Assembly (NCBI GenBank): GCA_019415925.1
Contig: DXYG01000003.1
Location: 1-64,000 of the forward strand
Source of the DNA: Clostridiales bacterium
GTDB lineage: Bacteria; Bacillota; Clostridia; Oscillospirales; Acutalibacteraceae
DNA: 64,000 nt
Direction: 5' to 3'
The notes under the pieces were generated by a model. It did not search any database, was not told the origin of the DNA, and worked only from the letters and a program-made list of their open reading frames with translations. Shown here piece by piece: positions 52,138-60,989 of this stretch. Each line of letters starts with the position of its first letter. The first letter of the stretch is position 1. Both the position numbers and the translations under genes were made by a program.

Positions 52138-52407
52138 TCATATTTTATGCATACTGTTGAAGATATCTTCGTGCATAATGTGGATTTTAGTGCCGGTAGC
52201 TTCTCCTACCTTGTCAAGGTTTTCTCTTAACTGCTCAAAACCGATGTTTGACTTGTCGATTTCAACAAGCATAACCATTGCAAACATATCCTGAAGAACG
52301 CTCTGTGTAACTTCAACAATGTTCACGTCTGCCTGTGCGCAGGCGTCTGAAACCTTTGCCAGAATGCCAACTGTGTCTTTGCCGATAACTGTAATGATTG
52401 CTTTCAT
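52138..52407 (-). CDS. ACT-domain protein (UPF0237)
   Basis: An 89-residue single ACT domain (MKAIITVIGKDTVGILAKVS, then NIVEVTQSVLQDMFAM). ACT domains bind amino acids or similar small ligands. It probably acts together with the UPF0210 protein 30 bases downstream as a regulator or sensor subunit. Confidence 0.9.
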   Translation of the reverse strand: MKAIITVIGKDTVGILAKVSDACAQADVNIVEVTQSVLQDMFAMVMLVEIDKSNIGFEQLRENLDKVGEATGTKIHIMHEDIFNSMHKI

Positions 52408-52588
52408 AAGATAACCTCCCGATTATGCAGGATTAAAGAATTGAACTTGCATAATTCCGCAATAATCTTTTAATAAGTATATAATAATTCATTGTTGTTT
52501 ATTATATACTTATTTTTGACTAATGTAAAGGCAAAACTTGCATAAATTTGATTGTTATGATATTATTTTTTTGGGAGGTATCGGATTT

Positions 52589-53410
52589 ATGAAACTATGT
52601 GACCTGCATATGCACTCGAATAATTCTTTTGATGCAAAAAACTCTGTTGACGAAATGTGTGAGAGTGCGATAAAAAGCGGTTTATACGCTGTTGCAATCA
52701 CCGACCACTGCGAGGCTCCTTGGATAAAAGACGGCGAAAACTGCGAATACGGAAGCTTTGACAGACTTATTCCGAAATCAATTGCAGAAACCCTGTCAGC
52801 AAAGGAAAAATACGTCGGAAAACTAAAGGTGTTGTGCGGAATAGAGCTTGGTGAGCCTATGCACGATAAGGAATGTACCGAAAGGGCTTTAGCTTACGGC
52901 GCAAGCGACTTTACACTCGCCTCTGTGCATAATCTCAGAGGTATGGAGGACTTCTATTTTATCGACTGGACAAAAGTCAGCGTTGATGAAATTTTGAAGC
53001 TGTACTTTGCCGAACTTGCAGAAACAGCAGAATTTGAATACTTTGACAGCCTTGCTCACCTTACATATCCGCTCAGGTATATCAAGGTAAAAACGGGAAA
53101 AATTCCCGACCTTTCAGTATTTTATGGTGATATTGACAATATATTTAAAATTCTTATAAAGAACAATAAAGCGCTTGAAATAAACGTTTCGGGCTTGTTC
53201 AAGGAATTGAAAACAACACTCCCTGACGAAACGCTTGTAAGACGTTTCAGAGAACTGGGCGGAAAATATATCACGCTGGGAACAGATTCACACAGCGCAG
53301 ATTCTGTCGGAAAAGGCATAAAAGAGGGAACAAAGGTTGCCAAAAATGCAGGCTTTACTCACTATACTATTTACGAAAATCATCATCCGATACAGATTCC
53401 GATTGAGTAA
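52589..53410 (+). CDS. PHP-domain phosphoesterase, histidinol-phosphatase type
   Basis: A 273-residue metal-dependent PHP-fold hydrolase. Metal ligands are DLHMHSN (residues 5-11), ITDHCE, GIELGEP, SVHNL and a final GTDSHS. Closest to the HisJ/HisK histidinol-phosphatases; no his operon is nearby, so another phosphoester substrate is possible. ATG 52589 is chosen because GGGAGG lies 10 bases upstream; the frame is open back to 52538 without a ribosome-binding site. Confidence 0.8.
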   Translation: MKLCDLHMHSNNSFDAKNSVDEMCESAIKSGLYAVAITDHCEAPWIKDGENCEYGSFDRLIPKSIAETLSAKEKYVGKLKVLCGIELGEPMHDKECTERALAYGASDFTLASVHNLRGMEDFYFIDWTKVSVDEILKLYFAELAETAEFEYFDSLAHLTYPLRYIKVKTGKIPDLSVFYGDIDNIFKILIKNNKALEINVSGLFKELKTTLPDETLVRRFRELGGKYITLGTDSHSADSVGKGIKEGTKVAKNAGFTHYTIYENHHPIQIPIE

Positions 53411-53445
53411 TTCTAACGCTAAATAAAGAATATGACGTTAATATG

Positions 53446-53491
53446 TTGCAATTGTGGTATAATTATGGTATAATACTACTCCAATGTAGTA
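53446..53491 (+). promoter_or_regulatory. Promoter and operator of the toxin-antitoxin pair
   Basis: TTGCAA (53446-53451), 17 bases, TATAAT (53469-53474). Immediately downstream is the dyad ACTAC-TCCAAT-GTAGT (53475-53490), well placed for autorepression by the antitoxin. Confidence 0.65.
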
Positions 53492-53516
53492 CTATCAATT
53501 TGAAAGGAGCAAAATT

Positions 53517-53777
53517 ATGCCGCAAATAATTCCAATAAAAGATTTGAAAAATACAAGCGAAATATCTTCACTTTGCCATAACACAGATGAACCCGTTTTT
53601 GTGACAAAAAACGGATATGGTGATATGGTTATAATGAGTATGGACGTATATGAAAAGACTATGTTTATGCAAGAACTCTATAATAAGCTTCAGCTTGCCG
53701 AAAGACAGATTGAAGATGGAGAAGTCAAAGAAGCAAAAACTGCCTTATCGGACTTGAGGAAAAAATATGGATTATAA
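53517..53777 (+). CDS. Type II antitoxin, Phd/YefM family
   Basis: An 86-residue antitoxin with the Phd/YefM N-terminal DNA-binding fold (MPQIIPIKDLKNTSEISSLC, then PVFVTKNGYGDMVIMSMDVYE) and a helical toxin-neutralising C-terminus. AAAGGAG precedes ATG 53517. It overlaps the toxin gene by 11 bases, the normal coupled arrangement. Confidence 0.9.
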   Translation: MPQIIPIKDLKNTSEISSLCHNTDEPVFVTKNGYGDMVIMSMDVYEKTMFMQELYNKLQLAERQIEDGEVKEAKTALSDLRKKYGL

Positions 53778-54078
53778 TATTATTGTAACTCGAACAGCTG
53801 AAATTGAACTTGATGATATTGTAATTTATATTTCCAATCATCTTGAAAATCGACAAGCTGCAACTGATTTTTTAAATAAGATTGAAGTTTGTTATGCTCG
53901 TCTAACAGATAATCCGTTTATGTATAAAGAATGCGAGGACATAAATCTAAAAAATAATGGTTACAGAAAAGCTGTAATTAATAATTATATTATGATTTAC
54001 AGAGTCGATGAAATATATAAAAAAGTGTATATAATGCATTTTTTCTATGGCAGACGAGATTACTTCAATTTGATTTAA
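53767..54078 (+). CDS. Type II toxin, RelE/ParE family
   Basis: A 103-residue toxin of the RelE/ParE fold (VTRTAEIELDDIVIYISNHL, then RKAVINNYIMIYRVDEIYKKVYIMHFFYGRRDY). RelE-like members cleave mRNA at the ribosome and ParE-like members block gyrase. The Y-R-V-x-I-...-HFFYGRRDY ending is common in both groups, so the target is not assigned. Intact. Confidence 0.88.
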   Translation: MDYNIIVTRTAEIELDDIVIYISNHLENRQAATDFLNKIEVCYARLTDNPFMYKECEDINLKNNGYRKAVINNYIMIYRVDEIYKKVYIMHFFYGRRDYFNLI

Positions 54079-54081
54079 AAA

Positions 54082-54113
54082 AACGAGGCTTCCGCATTAT
54101 TGGAAGCCTCGTT
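54082..54113. terminator. Bidirectional terminator between toxin gene and galU
   Basis: AACGAGGCTTCC and GGAAGCCTCGTT form a perfect 12-bp stem. T-runs follow in both directions (GTTGCTTTTA on plus, TTTTTAAATC on minus). Confidence 0.92.
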
Positions 54114-54143
54114 GCTTTTATTTTATAAACTATAAATTTGTAA

Positions 54144-55016
54144 TTATAATGTCTTTGCGATTTCTTTTATGTATTCCTTCAGCTGGTCCTTGGTTTCGGG
54201 GTGTTCAAGACCTACTTCAATCTGCGCCTGCAAAATTCCGAACTTGTTTCCCATATCGTAACGCTTGCCCTCAAATTCAACTGCGGTCATACCCTTTGTA
54301 ACTGCAATTTCACGCATTGCGTCGGTAAGCTGAATTTCACCGCCTGCACCGGGCTTTGTACGCTCAAGAATTTCGAAAATCTCGGCAGGAAGTACGCATC
54401 TGTCAAGAATTGAATACAGCGAAAGTACTTCTTCCTTAGTCTGCGGCTTTTCCTTCATATCTGTGCATTTGAATACATTGTCGTGCAGATTTTCAACCTT
54501 CAGCGAGCCGTACTTGTGAATATCCTGTTCGGGTACAAGCTTTACGCCAACAACGCCCTCACCGTACTCGCCGTAGCAATCGATAAGCTGTTTGATTGCA
54601 GGAGTTTTGCTGACGATAACGCCGTCGCCGTACATAACTGCAAAAGGCTCGTTGCCGACAAATGATTTTGCCTTTAATACTGCGTGACCTAAACCCTTCA
54701 TCTCTTTTTGTCTGATAAAGGTGATGTTTGCAAGGTTTGAAATTGCCCTTACAGTTTCAAGAAATTCCGTCTTGCCGCTCTTTTCAAGCTGTGCTTCAAG
54801 CTCGGGAGAAGCGTCAAAGTGGTCTTCAATCAGTCCCTTGCCTCTGTTGGTGATAATCAGAATATCAGTGATTCCGGCAGCTACGGCTTCTTCTACGATG
54901 TACTGAATAGTAGGCTTGTCAACAATGGGGAACATTTCCTTAGGCATATTTTTTGTAGCAGGAAGAACTCTTGTGCCTAATCCTGCCGCAGGAATAACTG
55001 CTTTGGTAATTTTCAT
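54144..55016 (-). CDS. galU: UTP-glucose-1-phosphate uridylyltransferase
   Basis: Makes UDP-glucose for cell-wall and envelope glycan synthesis. It has 290 residues with the nucleotide-binding start AVIPAAGLGTRVLPATKNMPKEM (6-28), QKEMKGLGHAVLKAK, MYGDGVI and GGEIQLTDAM. In MYGDGVI the second Asp of the family's GDD is Gly. GGAGG precedes the ATG. Single gene. Confidence 0.95.
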   Translation of the reverse strand: MKITKAVIPAAGLGTRVLPATKNMPKEMFPIVDKPTIQYIVEEAVAAGITDILIITNRGKGLIEDHFDASPELEAQLEKSGKTEFLETVRAISNLANITFIRQKEMKGLGHAVLKAKSFVGNEPFAVMYGDGVIVSKTPAIKQLIDCYGEYGEGVVGVKLVPEQDIHKYGSLKVENLHDNVFKCTDMKEKPQTKEEVLSLYSILDRCVLPAEIFEILERTKPGAGGEIQLTDAMREIAVTKGMTAVEFEGKRYDMGNKFGILQAQIEVGLEHPETKDQLKEYIKEIAKTL

Positions 55017-55057
55017 TTCAGTCCTCCGAAAAATGATAATAAAATGATAATAATTTT

Positions 55058-56074
55058 TTATAAACTGATGAACAGCGGAATGTAGGAAACAATCACATAT
55101 GCAGCTTCAAAGCAGACTGCAAGTGCAAGGTTAACTCCTCCGCAGCTTTCAAGCTCCTTGTTGATGTTGGGTGAATCAACTTTGGACTTGATAAGGTTGA
55201 TTTTCTTTGTACAGTGCTTATAATAGGCTCGGTTTGCCGTTATACCGCAGATTATCATAATAATCAGCTTTGCAAGACTCAGAATGTACGGCAAATACAT
55301 AAAGATAATTTCATTCATTGAGAATTCAGAAGAAAGTGAGAAAGAATAAAACATCTGAGTGCCGTTCTGCATATTCAGCAGACTGTTAATAAGCTCCTGA
55401 TACTCAGGCATAAGCTGAATAAATGTTTCACCGACGGTAATTCCGATTACGAGCAAGGAAAGTATAATTCCCACAGCAATCATTTTTCTGTAAAGGAAAT
55501 AAACTCCCGAAAACAGAAAAGCCGCAAAGTTAAAGCGTGAACTTCCGAAATTCTTGATTCGGTTGAACACAATCATAAAATACGGAGTGTTTTTGCCGAC
55601 AAATTTTGACATTTCTCCTGCCGTTACATTGTCTGCAATCGGCTGTTCGCTGTCAATTCCTGCCATCGGGTCAAACGGCATTCCTGCTCCGCCAAAACCG
55701 AACGGTGGTACGCCCTGATAAAAAGGCTGACCGTTGTTGCCGTTCTGTGTGTTCTGATTGTTGTTCTGCTTTCTGTCCTGTTCGTTGAGCGGAAAACCGC
55801 ACTTCTGGCAGTAAAACGTGGCTTTTTCGTTTTCAAAACCGCATTTCTGGCAGATTATAGTACCTCCATCGGTTTTATCTGAATCGCCTTTATTTTCACT
55901 GTATATTTCTTCAAAGGAAAAATCCTTTGAATGCTTGTCCTCATAAAAGCAATGTCCGTTATTTTCGTAACATTCACGGTGATGCGGTGCTCCGCATTCG
56001 GGGCACACAACAATGTCGTCACCGCTTTTGAATTGTTCATTGCATACGGGGCATTTGTATTGAGTAAATTCCAT
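55058..56074 (-). CDS. Zinc-finger (RING-like/zinc-ribbon) DUF2628-type membrane protein
   Basis: A 338-residue protein. The N-terminal prokaryotic RING-like finger (CPVC, CPEC, HREC-YENNGHC; residues 8-43) and a zinc ribbon (CQKCGFENEKATFYCQKCG, about 75-95) are followed by an Asn/Gln/Gly-rich linker. Four membrane helices of DUF2628 type (about 180-215, 260-290, 310-335) complete it. Such proteins are common in Clostridia and may act as membrane-anchored stress sensors or scaffolds; function unknown. Confidence 0.8.
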   Translation of the reverse strand: MEFTQYKCPVCNEQFKSGDDIVVCPECGAPHHRECYENNGHCFYEDKHSKDFSFEEIYSENKGDSDKTDGGTIICQKCGFENEKATFYCQKCGFPLNEQDRKQNNNQNTQNGNNGQPFYQGVPPFGFGGAGMPFDPMAGIDSEQPIADNVTAGEMSKFVGKNTPYFMIVFNRIKNFGSSRFNFAAFLFSGVYFLYRKMIAVGIILSLLVIGITVGETFIQLMPEYQELINSLLNMQNGTQMFYSFSLSSEFSMNEIIFMYLPYILSLAKLIIMIICGITANRAYYKHCTKKINLIKSKVDSPNINKELESCGGVNLALAVCFEAAYVIVSYIPLFISL

Positions 56075-56170
56075 AATTTCCTCCGTATATTCTTTTACAA
56101 GTTAATTATAACAAATAAAAACTCTAATTGCAACAATAATAATAATTTATTAATTTATTTAAAATACACG

Positions 56171-56199
56171 TTTACATTTCTGCTCGAATTTGGTATAAT
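56171..56199 (+). promoter_or_regulatory. Putative sigma-A promoter of prfB
   Basis: TTTACA (56171-56176), 17 bases, TATAAT (56194-56199). Confidence 0.65.
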
Positions 56200-56258
56200 A
56201 ACAAATTGTGATAAGATAATGTTAAATAAAAATATATATCAAAGAAAGGTATGTGTTT

Positions 56259-57377
56259 ATGGTACAGTTTGAAGAATTGCTGCTCGGACTTCAGGCGTTA
56301 AAGCCTGAAATTGACGATTTGTCCGACGCTCTCGGAATGAAGGGAATGCTATCCGAAATTCAGCAGCTTGAGCTTAAGGCTACCGAACCGGGATTCTGGG
56401 ATGACGTTGAAAAGTCGCAGAAGGTTTTGCAGAGAACAGGTGCGCTCAAGGGCAAGGTAGAAGCTTACGAAGGTCTTGTTGCAAAATACGAGGACACCGT
56501 TGCTTTGATTGAGCTTGCAAATGAGGAAGAGGACTTGTCACTGCTTGAAGAGGCTGAAAGCGAAGTTAACGCAGTTAAGGAAAACCTTGAAAAGCAAAGA
56601 CTTCAGACCTTGCTTACAGGCGAATACGATAAAAACAATGCAATTCTCACTTTCCACGCCGGCTCAGGCGGAACAGAAGCTCAGGACTGGGCTGAAATGC
56701 TTTACAGAATGTACACACGCTGGGCGGAGGCTCACGGATTCAAGGTCAAAGAGGTAGACTACCTCGACGGCGACGAGGCAGGACTTAAAAGTGCCGTTCT
56801 GCTTATCGAGGGCGAAAACGCATACGGTTATCTGAAAAGCGAGGCAGGCGTTCACCGCCTTGTGCGTGTATCTCCGTTTGACTCGGCAGGCAGACGCCAC
56901 ACGAGCTTTTCTTCATTAGAGGTTATGCCCGAAATGGACGATGATATTCAGGTTAACATTGCACCCGAGGATATTAAAATGGACGTTTACCGTGCAAGCG
57001 GCGCAGGCGGACAGAAGGTAAATAAAACCTCATCTGCCGTTCGTCTTACTCATATACCGACAGGTATCGTAGTAGCAAGTCAGGTTGAGCGTAGCCAGTA
57101 CCAGAACCGTGATGTTGCAATGAAAATGCTTATTTCAAAGCTCGTTGAAATCAAGGAGCGTGAGCATCTTGAAAAAATCGAGGATATCAAGGGCGTTCAG
57201 AAAGAAATTACATGGGGTTCGCAGATTCGAAGCTACGTCTTTATGCCCTATACAATGGTAAAGGACCACAGAACAGGATTTGAAACGGGTAACATTCAGG
57301 GCGTTATGGACGGCGACCTTGACGGATTTATCAATGCATACTTAAAATGTGCAAGCCTTGGAACCTTGCAGAAATAA
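56259..57377 (+). CDS. prfB: Peptide chain release factor 2
   Basis: Recognises UAA/UGA stop codons and releases the peptide. It has 372 residues with the RF2 codon-recognition tripeptide SPF in LVRVSPFDSAGRRHTSF and the peptidyl-hydrolysis motif RASGAGGQKVNKTSSAVRLTH. ATG 56259 is chosen (AAGAAAGG upstream) over GTG 56253. The gene is one uninterrupted frame: the programmed +1 frameshift at an early in-frame UGA, present in many bacteria, is absent. Confidence 0.95.
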   Translation: MVQFEELLLGLQALKPEIDDLSDALGMKGMLSEIQQLELKATEPGFWDDVEKSQKVLQRTGALKGKVEAYEGLVAKYEDTVALIELANEEEDLSLLEEAESEVNAVKENLEKQRLQTLLTGEYDKNNAILTFHAGSGGTEAQDWAEMLYRMYTRWAEAHGFKVKEVDYLDGDEAGLKSAVLLIEGENAYGYLKSEAGVHRLVRVSPFDSAGRRHTSFSSLEVMPEMDDDIQVNIAPEDIKMDVYRASGAGGQKVNKTSSAVRLTHIPTGIVVASQVERSQYQNRDVAMKMLISKLVEIKEREHLEKIEDIKGVQKEITWGSQIRSYVFMPYTMVKDHRTGFETGNIQGVMDGDLDGFINAYLKCASLGTLQK

Positions 57378-57391
57378 AAAGGGGTAATTTT

Positions 57392-58603
57392 ATGAAATAT
57401 TTTGTAATGCTTTGTGACGGAATGGCTGACGAGCCTGTTGAAGCGCTCGGCAACAAAACTCCTATGGAAAAGGCTGTAAAGCCTTGTATGGACAGCCTTG
57501 CCGCAAAAGGCGAAGTCGGAATGGTAAAGACTGTTGCAGAGGGCTTAAAGCCCGGCAGTGACGTTGCAAACCTTTCCGTTCTCGGATATGAGCCTGCAAT
57601 CTATTACAGCGGACGTTCTCCGCTTGAGGCGGCAAGCATAGGAATTGATTTAAAGGACACCGACGTTACTTTAAGATGTAACCTTGTAACGCTTTCCGAC
57701 GAGGAAAATTATGAGGATAAAACAATGGTTGACTACTGCGGCGGCGATATTTCAACGCAGGAAGCAAAGGTTTTAATAGATTACATTCAGGAACAGCTCG
57801 GTGATGATACTTTCAAATTCTATTCGGGCGTTTCGTACCGTCATTGCCTTGTGTGGAGCAACGGCAATCCTCACCCCGGCGAGCTTACGCCACCGCACGA
57901 TATTTCAAACCGTGTGATTACCGATTATATTCCAAAGGGCGAGGACACAGCAAAGCTTTATGAGCTTATGATGAAGAGTTATGATTTGCTCAAGGATCAC
58001 CCTGTAAATAAGCAGAGGGTTGCAGAGGGCAAGCGTCCTGCAAACTCAATCTGGCTCTGGGGCGAGGGCACAAAACCTCAACTTGACAGCTTTTTTGGCA
58101 AATTCGGCAAGAAGGGCAGTATGATTTCCGCAGTTGACCTTTTAAAGGGAATTGCAATCTGCGCAGGAATGAAGAGCGTTGACGTTGAAGGTGCAACAGG
58201 CTACATAGACACCAATTTTGACGGCAAGTGCAAAGCGGCAATTGAGGAGTTTAAGAACGGTGCAGATTTTGTTTACGTTCACGTTGAAGCACCCGACGAG
58301 TGCGGTCACAGAGGAGAAACGGAGAACAAGGTAAAGGCTATTGAGCTTATCGACAAGCATATTCTTGCACCTGTAACCGAGTTCTTGAAAGGTTATGACG
58401 ATTTTGCAGTTCTCGTTTGTCCAGACCACCCGACACCGCTTTCAATCCGCACACACAGCTCAAATCCTGTTCCGTACCTCATTTATGACAGCAAAAATGA
58501 AATCCAAAGCAATGTAAAATGCTTCTGCGAAAAGACAGCAAAGCAGACAGGTAACTACATAGAAAAAGGCTTTACAATGATGGACTATTTCCTGTCAAAA
58601 TAA
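57392..58603 (+). CDS. apgM: 2,3-bisphosphoglycerate-independent phosphoglycerate mutase (ApgM type)
   Basis: Glycolytic enzyme of the archaeal-type iPGM family in the alkaline phosphatase superfamily. It has 403 residues: an N-terminal metal site CDGMADEP, the probable active-site Ser in GLKPGSDVANLSVLGY (about 60-75), and C-terminal metal ligands in YVHVEAPDECGHRGE and LVCPDHPTPLSIRTHS. ATG 57392 follows AAAAAGGGG; the frame is open back to 57347, inside prfB. It lies 15 bases after prfB and is probably co-transcribed. Confidence 0.92.
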   Translation: MKYFVMLCDGMADEPVEALGNKTPMEKAVKPCMDSLAAKGEVGMVKTVAEGLKPGSDVANLSVLGYEPAIYYSGRSPLEAASIGIDLKDTDVTLRCNLVTLSDEENYEDKTMVDYCGGDISTQEAKVLIDYIQEQLGDDTFKFYSGVSYRHCLVWSNGNPHPGELTPPHDISNRVITDYIPKGEDTAKLYELMMKSYDLLKDHPVNKQRVAEGKRPANSIWLWGEGTKPQLDSFFGKFGKKGSMISAVDLLKGIAICAGMKSVDVEGATGYIDTNFDGKCKAAIEEFKNGADFVYVHVEAPDECGHRGETENKVKAIELIDKHILAPVTEFLKGYDDFAVLVCPDHPTPLSIRTHSSNPVPYLIYDSKNEIQSNVKCFCEKTAKQTGNYIEKGFTMMDYFLSK

Positions 58604-58682
58604 ACTGTTTTTTAGGAAAACCATAATGTAACCTTGAACATACATCAGCGTTTGCGTAGGAAAGTCAACGTTTTCTGTATCG

Positions 58683-58710
58683 CCGTAGGGGACGGCATCC
58701 CTGACGTCCC
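58683..58710 (+). repeat. Copy of dispersed repeat R2
   Basis: CCGTAGGGGACGGCATCCCT-GACGTCCC, nearly identical to 22718-22745. The rest of 58604-58835 has no recognised gene. Confidence 0.8.
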
Positions 58711-58835
58711 AAAACGCTGCCAACATATCAAGAATAATTATGCTAATAAACTTTTCCAAAAAACATATACTATTACAGATTCGGAGCGTAGCGACCTTTA
58801 ACTCCACACTCCACTCTTAACACTCCAAACTAATA

Positions 58836-58875
58836 ATGACCTCAACGGATAATTTTCCGTTGAGGTCATATTTTT
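58836..58875 (+). terminator. Intrinsic terminator before spoIIIA
   Basis: ATGACCTCAACGGA and TCCGTTGAGGTCAT form a perfect 14-bp stem, followed by ATTTTTAT. It ends transcription coming from apgM. Confidence 0.9.
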
Positions 58876-58894
58876 ATGCTTGTCAACATAGTAT
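58866..58894 (+). promoter_or_regulatory. Sigma-E-type promoter of the spoIIIA operon
   Basis: TCATATT (58866-58872) fits the sigma-E -35 consensus KMATATT exactly. After 14 bases, CATAGTAT (58887-58894) fits the -10 consensus CATACAmT at 6 of 8 positions. The spoIIIAA start codon is 33 bases downstream. The -35 overlaps the terminator stem. Confidence 0.7.
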
Positions 58895-58926
58895 CTATTA
58901 AGCAAATAATTTTGGAGGAATTTAAA

Positions 58927-59877
58927 ATGACAAGCATTCAGGATAAGGAACGTTTTATTCAGGCTGTAAAATGCCTGTGCCCGTCAATCTGCAAAAGACT
59001 TTTTCCACTGAGCGAACGGTTTGAAAATTCTGCACAGGAAATAAGACTGCGAATTAACCGACCGCTTTGCATAGTCTGCACCGACAATACATATTATGTT
59101 ACATCAAACGGAGGGTTGACAAGCACACCGATAGACGGCTCAATGTACATTGTTACACGTGCCGACATTGCAGACACGTTTCAGAATATCTGCAATTATT
59201 CGGTTTACACAAGGCAGAATGAAATTATAAACGGCTTTGTCACAATGTATGGCGGGCACAGGGCGGGAATCTGTGGAACGTCTGTTGTGAACAACGGCAA
59301 AATCGTAAATATTCGTGACATTTCCTCAATCAATATTCGTATTGCAAGGGAGCACAAGGGTTGTGCAAAACAGCTTTTAGACAGGCTCGGCAATCTGCGT
59401 GGCGGTGTTCTGATTTGCGGTGCTCCCTGTTCGGGAAAGACTACCGTCCTGCGTGATATGGCACGTATGCTTTCAACGAAGTACGGCAAAAATGTTTCGC
59501 TGATTGACGAAAGAGGTGAGCTTGCAGGAGCAGTTTCGGGTGTGTTCAGAAACGACATTGGTATGTGCGACGTTTACGATTCCTACAAAAAAAGTGAGGC
59601 TATGATGCAGGCGGTGCGGAGCATGGCACCCGACATTATAATCTGCGATGAAATCGGAGCGTCAGATGATATTGAGACTATTGAACATACGGTTAACAGC
59701 GGAGTGACGGTAATTGCAACCGTCCACGCCGCAAATGAGTACGAGCTTAAGCACAAGGAAAACATACGCAGAATTTTCAGGACAGGGGCGTTTTCCAAGG
59801 TCGTTTTTCTCTCCGACAAAAAAACTCCCGGCAAAGTTTTGAAAATCTCCGAAGCAGGTGACATCTTTGGCACTTAA
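58927..59877 (+). CDS. spoIIIAA: Stage III sporulation protein AA
   Basis: Cytoplasmic ATPase of the SpoIIIA-SpoIIQ feeding-tube channel, thought to drive assembly or transport between mother cell and forespore. It has 316 residues with Walker A GAPCSGKTT and Walker B-like IIICDEIG. ATG 58927 follows TGGAGGA; earlier in-frame codons have no ribosome-binding site. First gene of the operon. Confidence 0.94.
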   Translation: MTSIQDKERFIQAVKCLCPSICKRLFPLSERFENSAQEIRLRINRPLCIVCTDNTYYVTSNGGLTSTPIDGSMYIVTRADIADTFQNICNYSVYTRQNEIINGFVTMYGGHRAGICGTSVVNNGKIVNIRDISSINIRIAREHKGCAKQLLDRLGNLRGGVLICGAPCSGKTTVLRDMARMLSTKYGKNVSLIDERGELAGAVSGVFRNDIGMCDVYDSYKKSEAMMQAVRSMAPDIIICDEIGASDDIETIEHTVNSGVTVIATVHAANEYELKHKENIRRIFRTGAFSKVVFLSDKKTPGKVLKISEAGDIFGT

Positions 59878-60364
59878 AATCTTAGGCGGACTTCTGCTTG
59901 TGCTTTCGGGATTTTCGGCAGGGTGGTTCTGCTCCAAAAAGCTTTTGATGCGAAGAAATTTCTTTAAAAAATTTTTATGCTTTGTATCAAACCTTTCAAC
60001 TCAGCTACGCTATAGTACGTCCGATATTTTCACGCTCGTGTCGCTCTCGGCCGTCACATCGGGACTTGACTTCTTTGAAATATGCGATGAAACGGGTAAT
60101 CCGTTTTACGAAATATGGAGCGAAAGAGTAAATGAAATACCCTCTAAATTCGGACTGAAAAACAGCGACAGACAGCTTTTGCTTGAATTCGGGGAACAAC
60201 TCGGCAAAACCGACGTTGACGGTCAGCTAAAGCACCTTGAGCTGTATGAGGCGTTATTTAAAAAACAGCTTACGGATGCAGAAAACGAGATAAATAAAAA
60301 ATCAAAGCTATACAAAACGATGGGCTTTTTTGTCGGAACGGCAGCGGCTCTGATGATTATATAA
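59858..60364 (+). CDS. spoIIIAB: Stage III sporulation protein AB
   Basis: A 168-residue membrane protein with N-terminal helix (LKILGGLLLVLSGFSAGWF) and a C-terminal helix (MGFFVGTAAALMII). It resembles type II secretion GspF-like parts. The start, GTG 59858 or TTG 59867, lies inside the end of spoIIIAA, so translation is coupled. Confidence 0.9.
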   Translation: MTSLALKILGGLLLVLSGFSAGWFCSKKLLMRRNFFKKFLCFVSNLSTQLRYSTSDIFTLVSLSAVTSGLDFFEICDETGNPFYEIWSERVNEIPSKFGLKNSDRQLLLEFGEQLGKTDVDGQLKHLELYEALFKKQLTDAENEINKKSKLYKTMGFFVGTAAALMII

Positions 60365-60373
60365 GAGGTAAAA

Positions 60374-60568
60374 ATGGACGTTGAGCTTATTTTCAAAATT
60401 GCGGCGGTCGGAATAATTGTTGCGGTGCTTACTCAGCTTTTAATACGCAGCGGACGTGAGGAACAGGCAATGCTTACTTCACTTGCAGGGCTTATTGTGG
60501 TGCTTACGCTCATAATAACCCAGATAAGCTCGCTGTTCTCAACAATAAAACAGCTTTTTGGATTTTAA
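60374..60568 (+). CDS. spoIIIAC: Stage III sporulation protein AC
   Basis: A 64-residue protein with two membrane helices. IFKIAAVGIIVAVLTQLL, the block SGREEQAMLTSLAGLIVVL and the IKQLFGF end are typical of SpoIIIAC. Its TAA is directly followed by the next ATG. Confidence 0.92.
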   Translation: MDVELIFKIAAVGIIVAVLTQLLIRSGREEQAMLTSLAGLIVVLTLIITQISSLFSTIKQLFGF

Positions 60569-60955
60569 ATGAATATACTTTCAGTTTGTGTTCTTGCCGT
60601 AGTTACCGTAATTATTATGGTAATGCTCAAGCCAAAAAACGGTGAAATTGCTTTAATGCTCGGACTAGCCTGCTCGGTACTTGTTTTGTTTTCCGTATTG
60701 TCGCAGGTTTCGGGCGTGATAGAAACAATCAACAGTATAATTGCCGCCTCGCAAATCAGTACAAGCTACGTAGTGATACTGCTTAAGGTCATCGGAATTT
60801 GCCTTGTAACCGAGTTTGCGGTAAACACCTGCAAGGATGCAGGAAGCCAGTCGCTTGCAAATAATGTATCGCTTGCAGGAAAGATTATGGTGACGATAAC
60901 CTCACTGCCGCTTTATTCCGATATTTTAAACACCGTTTTGTCGCTTGTTTCGTAA
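60569..60955 (+). CDS. spoIIIAD: Stage III sporulation protein AD
   Basis: A 128-residue protein with three to four membrane helices. LKPKNGEIALMLGLACSVLVLF and LLKVIGICLVTEFAVNTCKDAG are characteristic of the family. Confidence 0.92.
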   Translation: MNILSVCVLAVVTVIIMVMLKPKNGEIALMLGLACSVLVLFSVLSQVSGVIETINSIIAASQISTSYVVILLKVIGICLVTEFAVNTCKDAGSQSLANNVSLAGKIMVTITSLPLYSDILNTVLSLVS

Positions 60956-60989
60956 TTTTATTATATAACCTCATTTATGGAGGAATGAC

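Noticed and set aside
56259..56400. Programmed +1 frameshift in prfB
   Set aside because: The reading frame is continuous with no early in-frame TGA, so none is needed.
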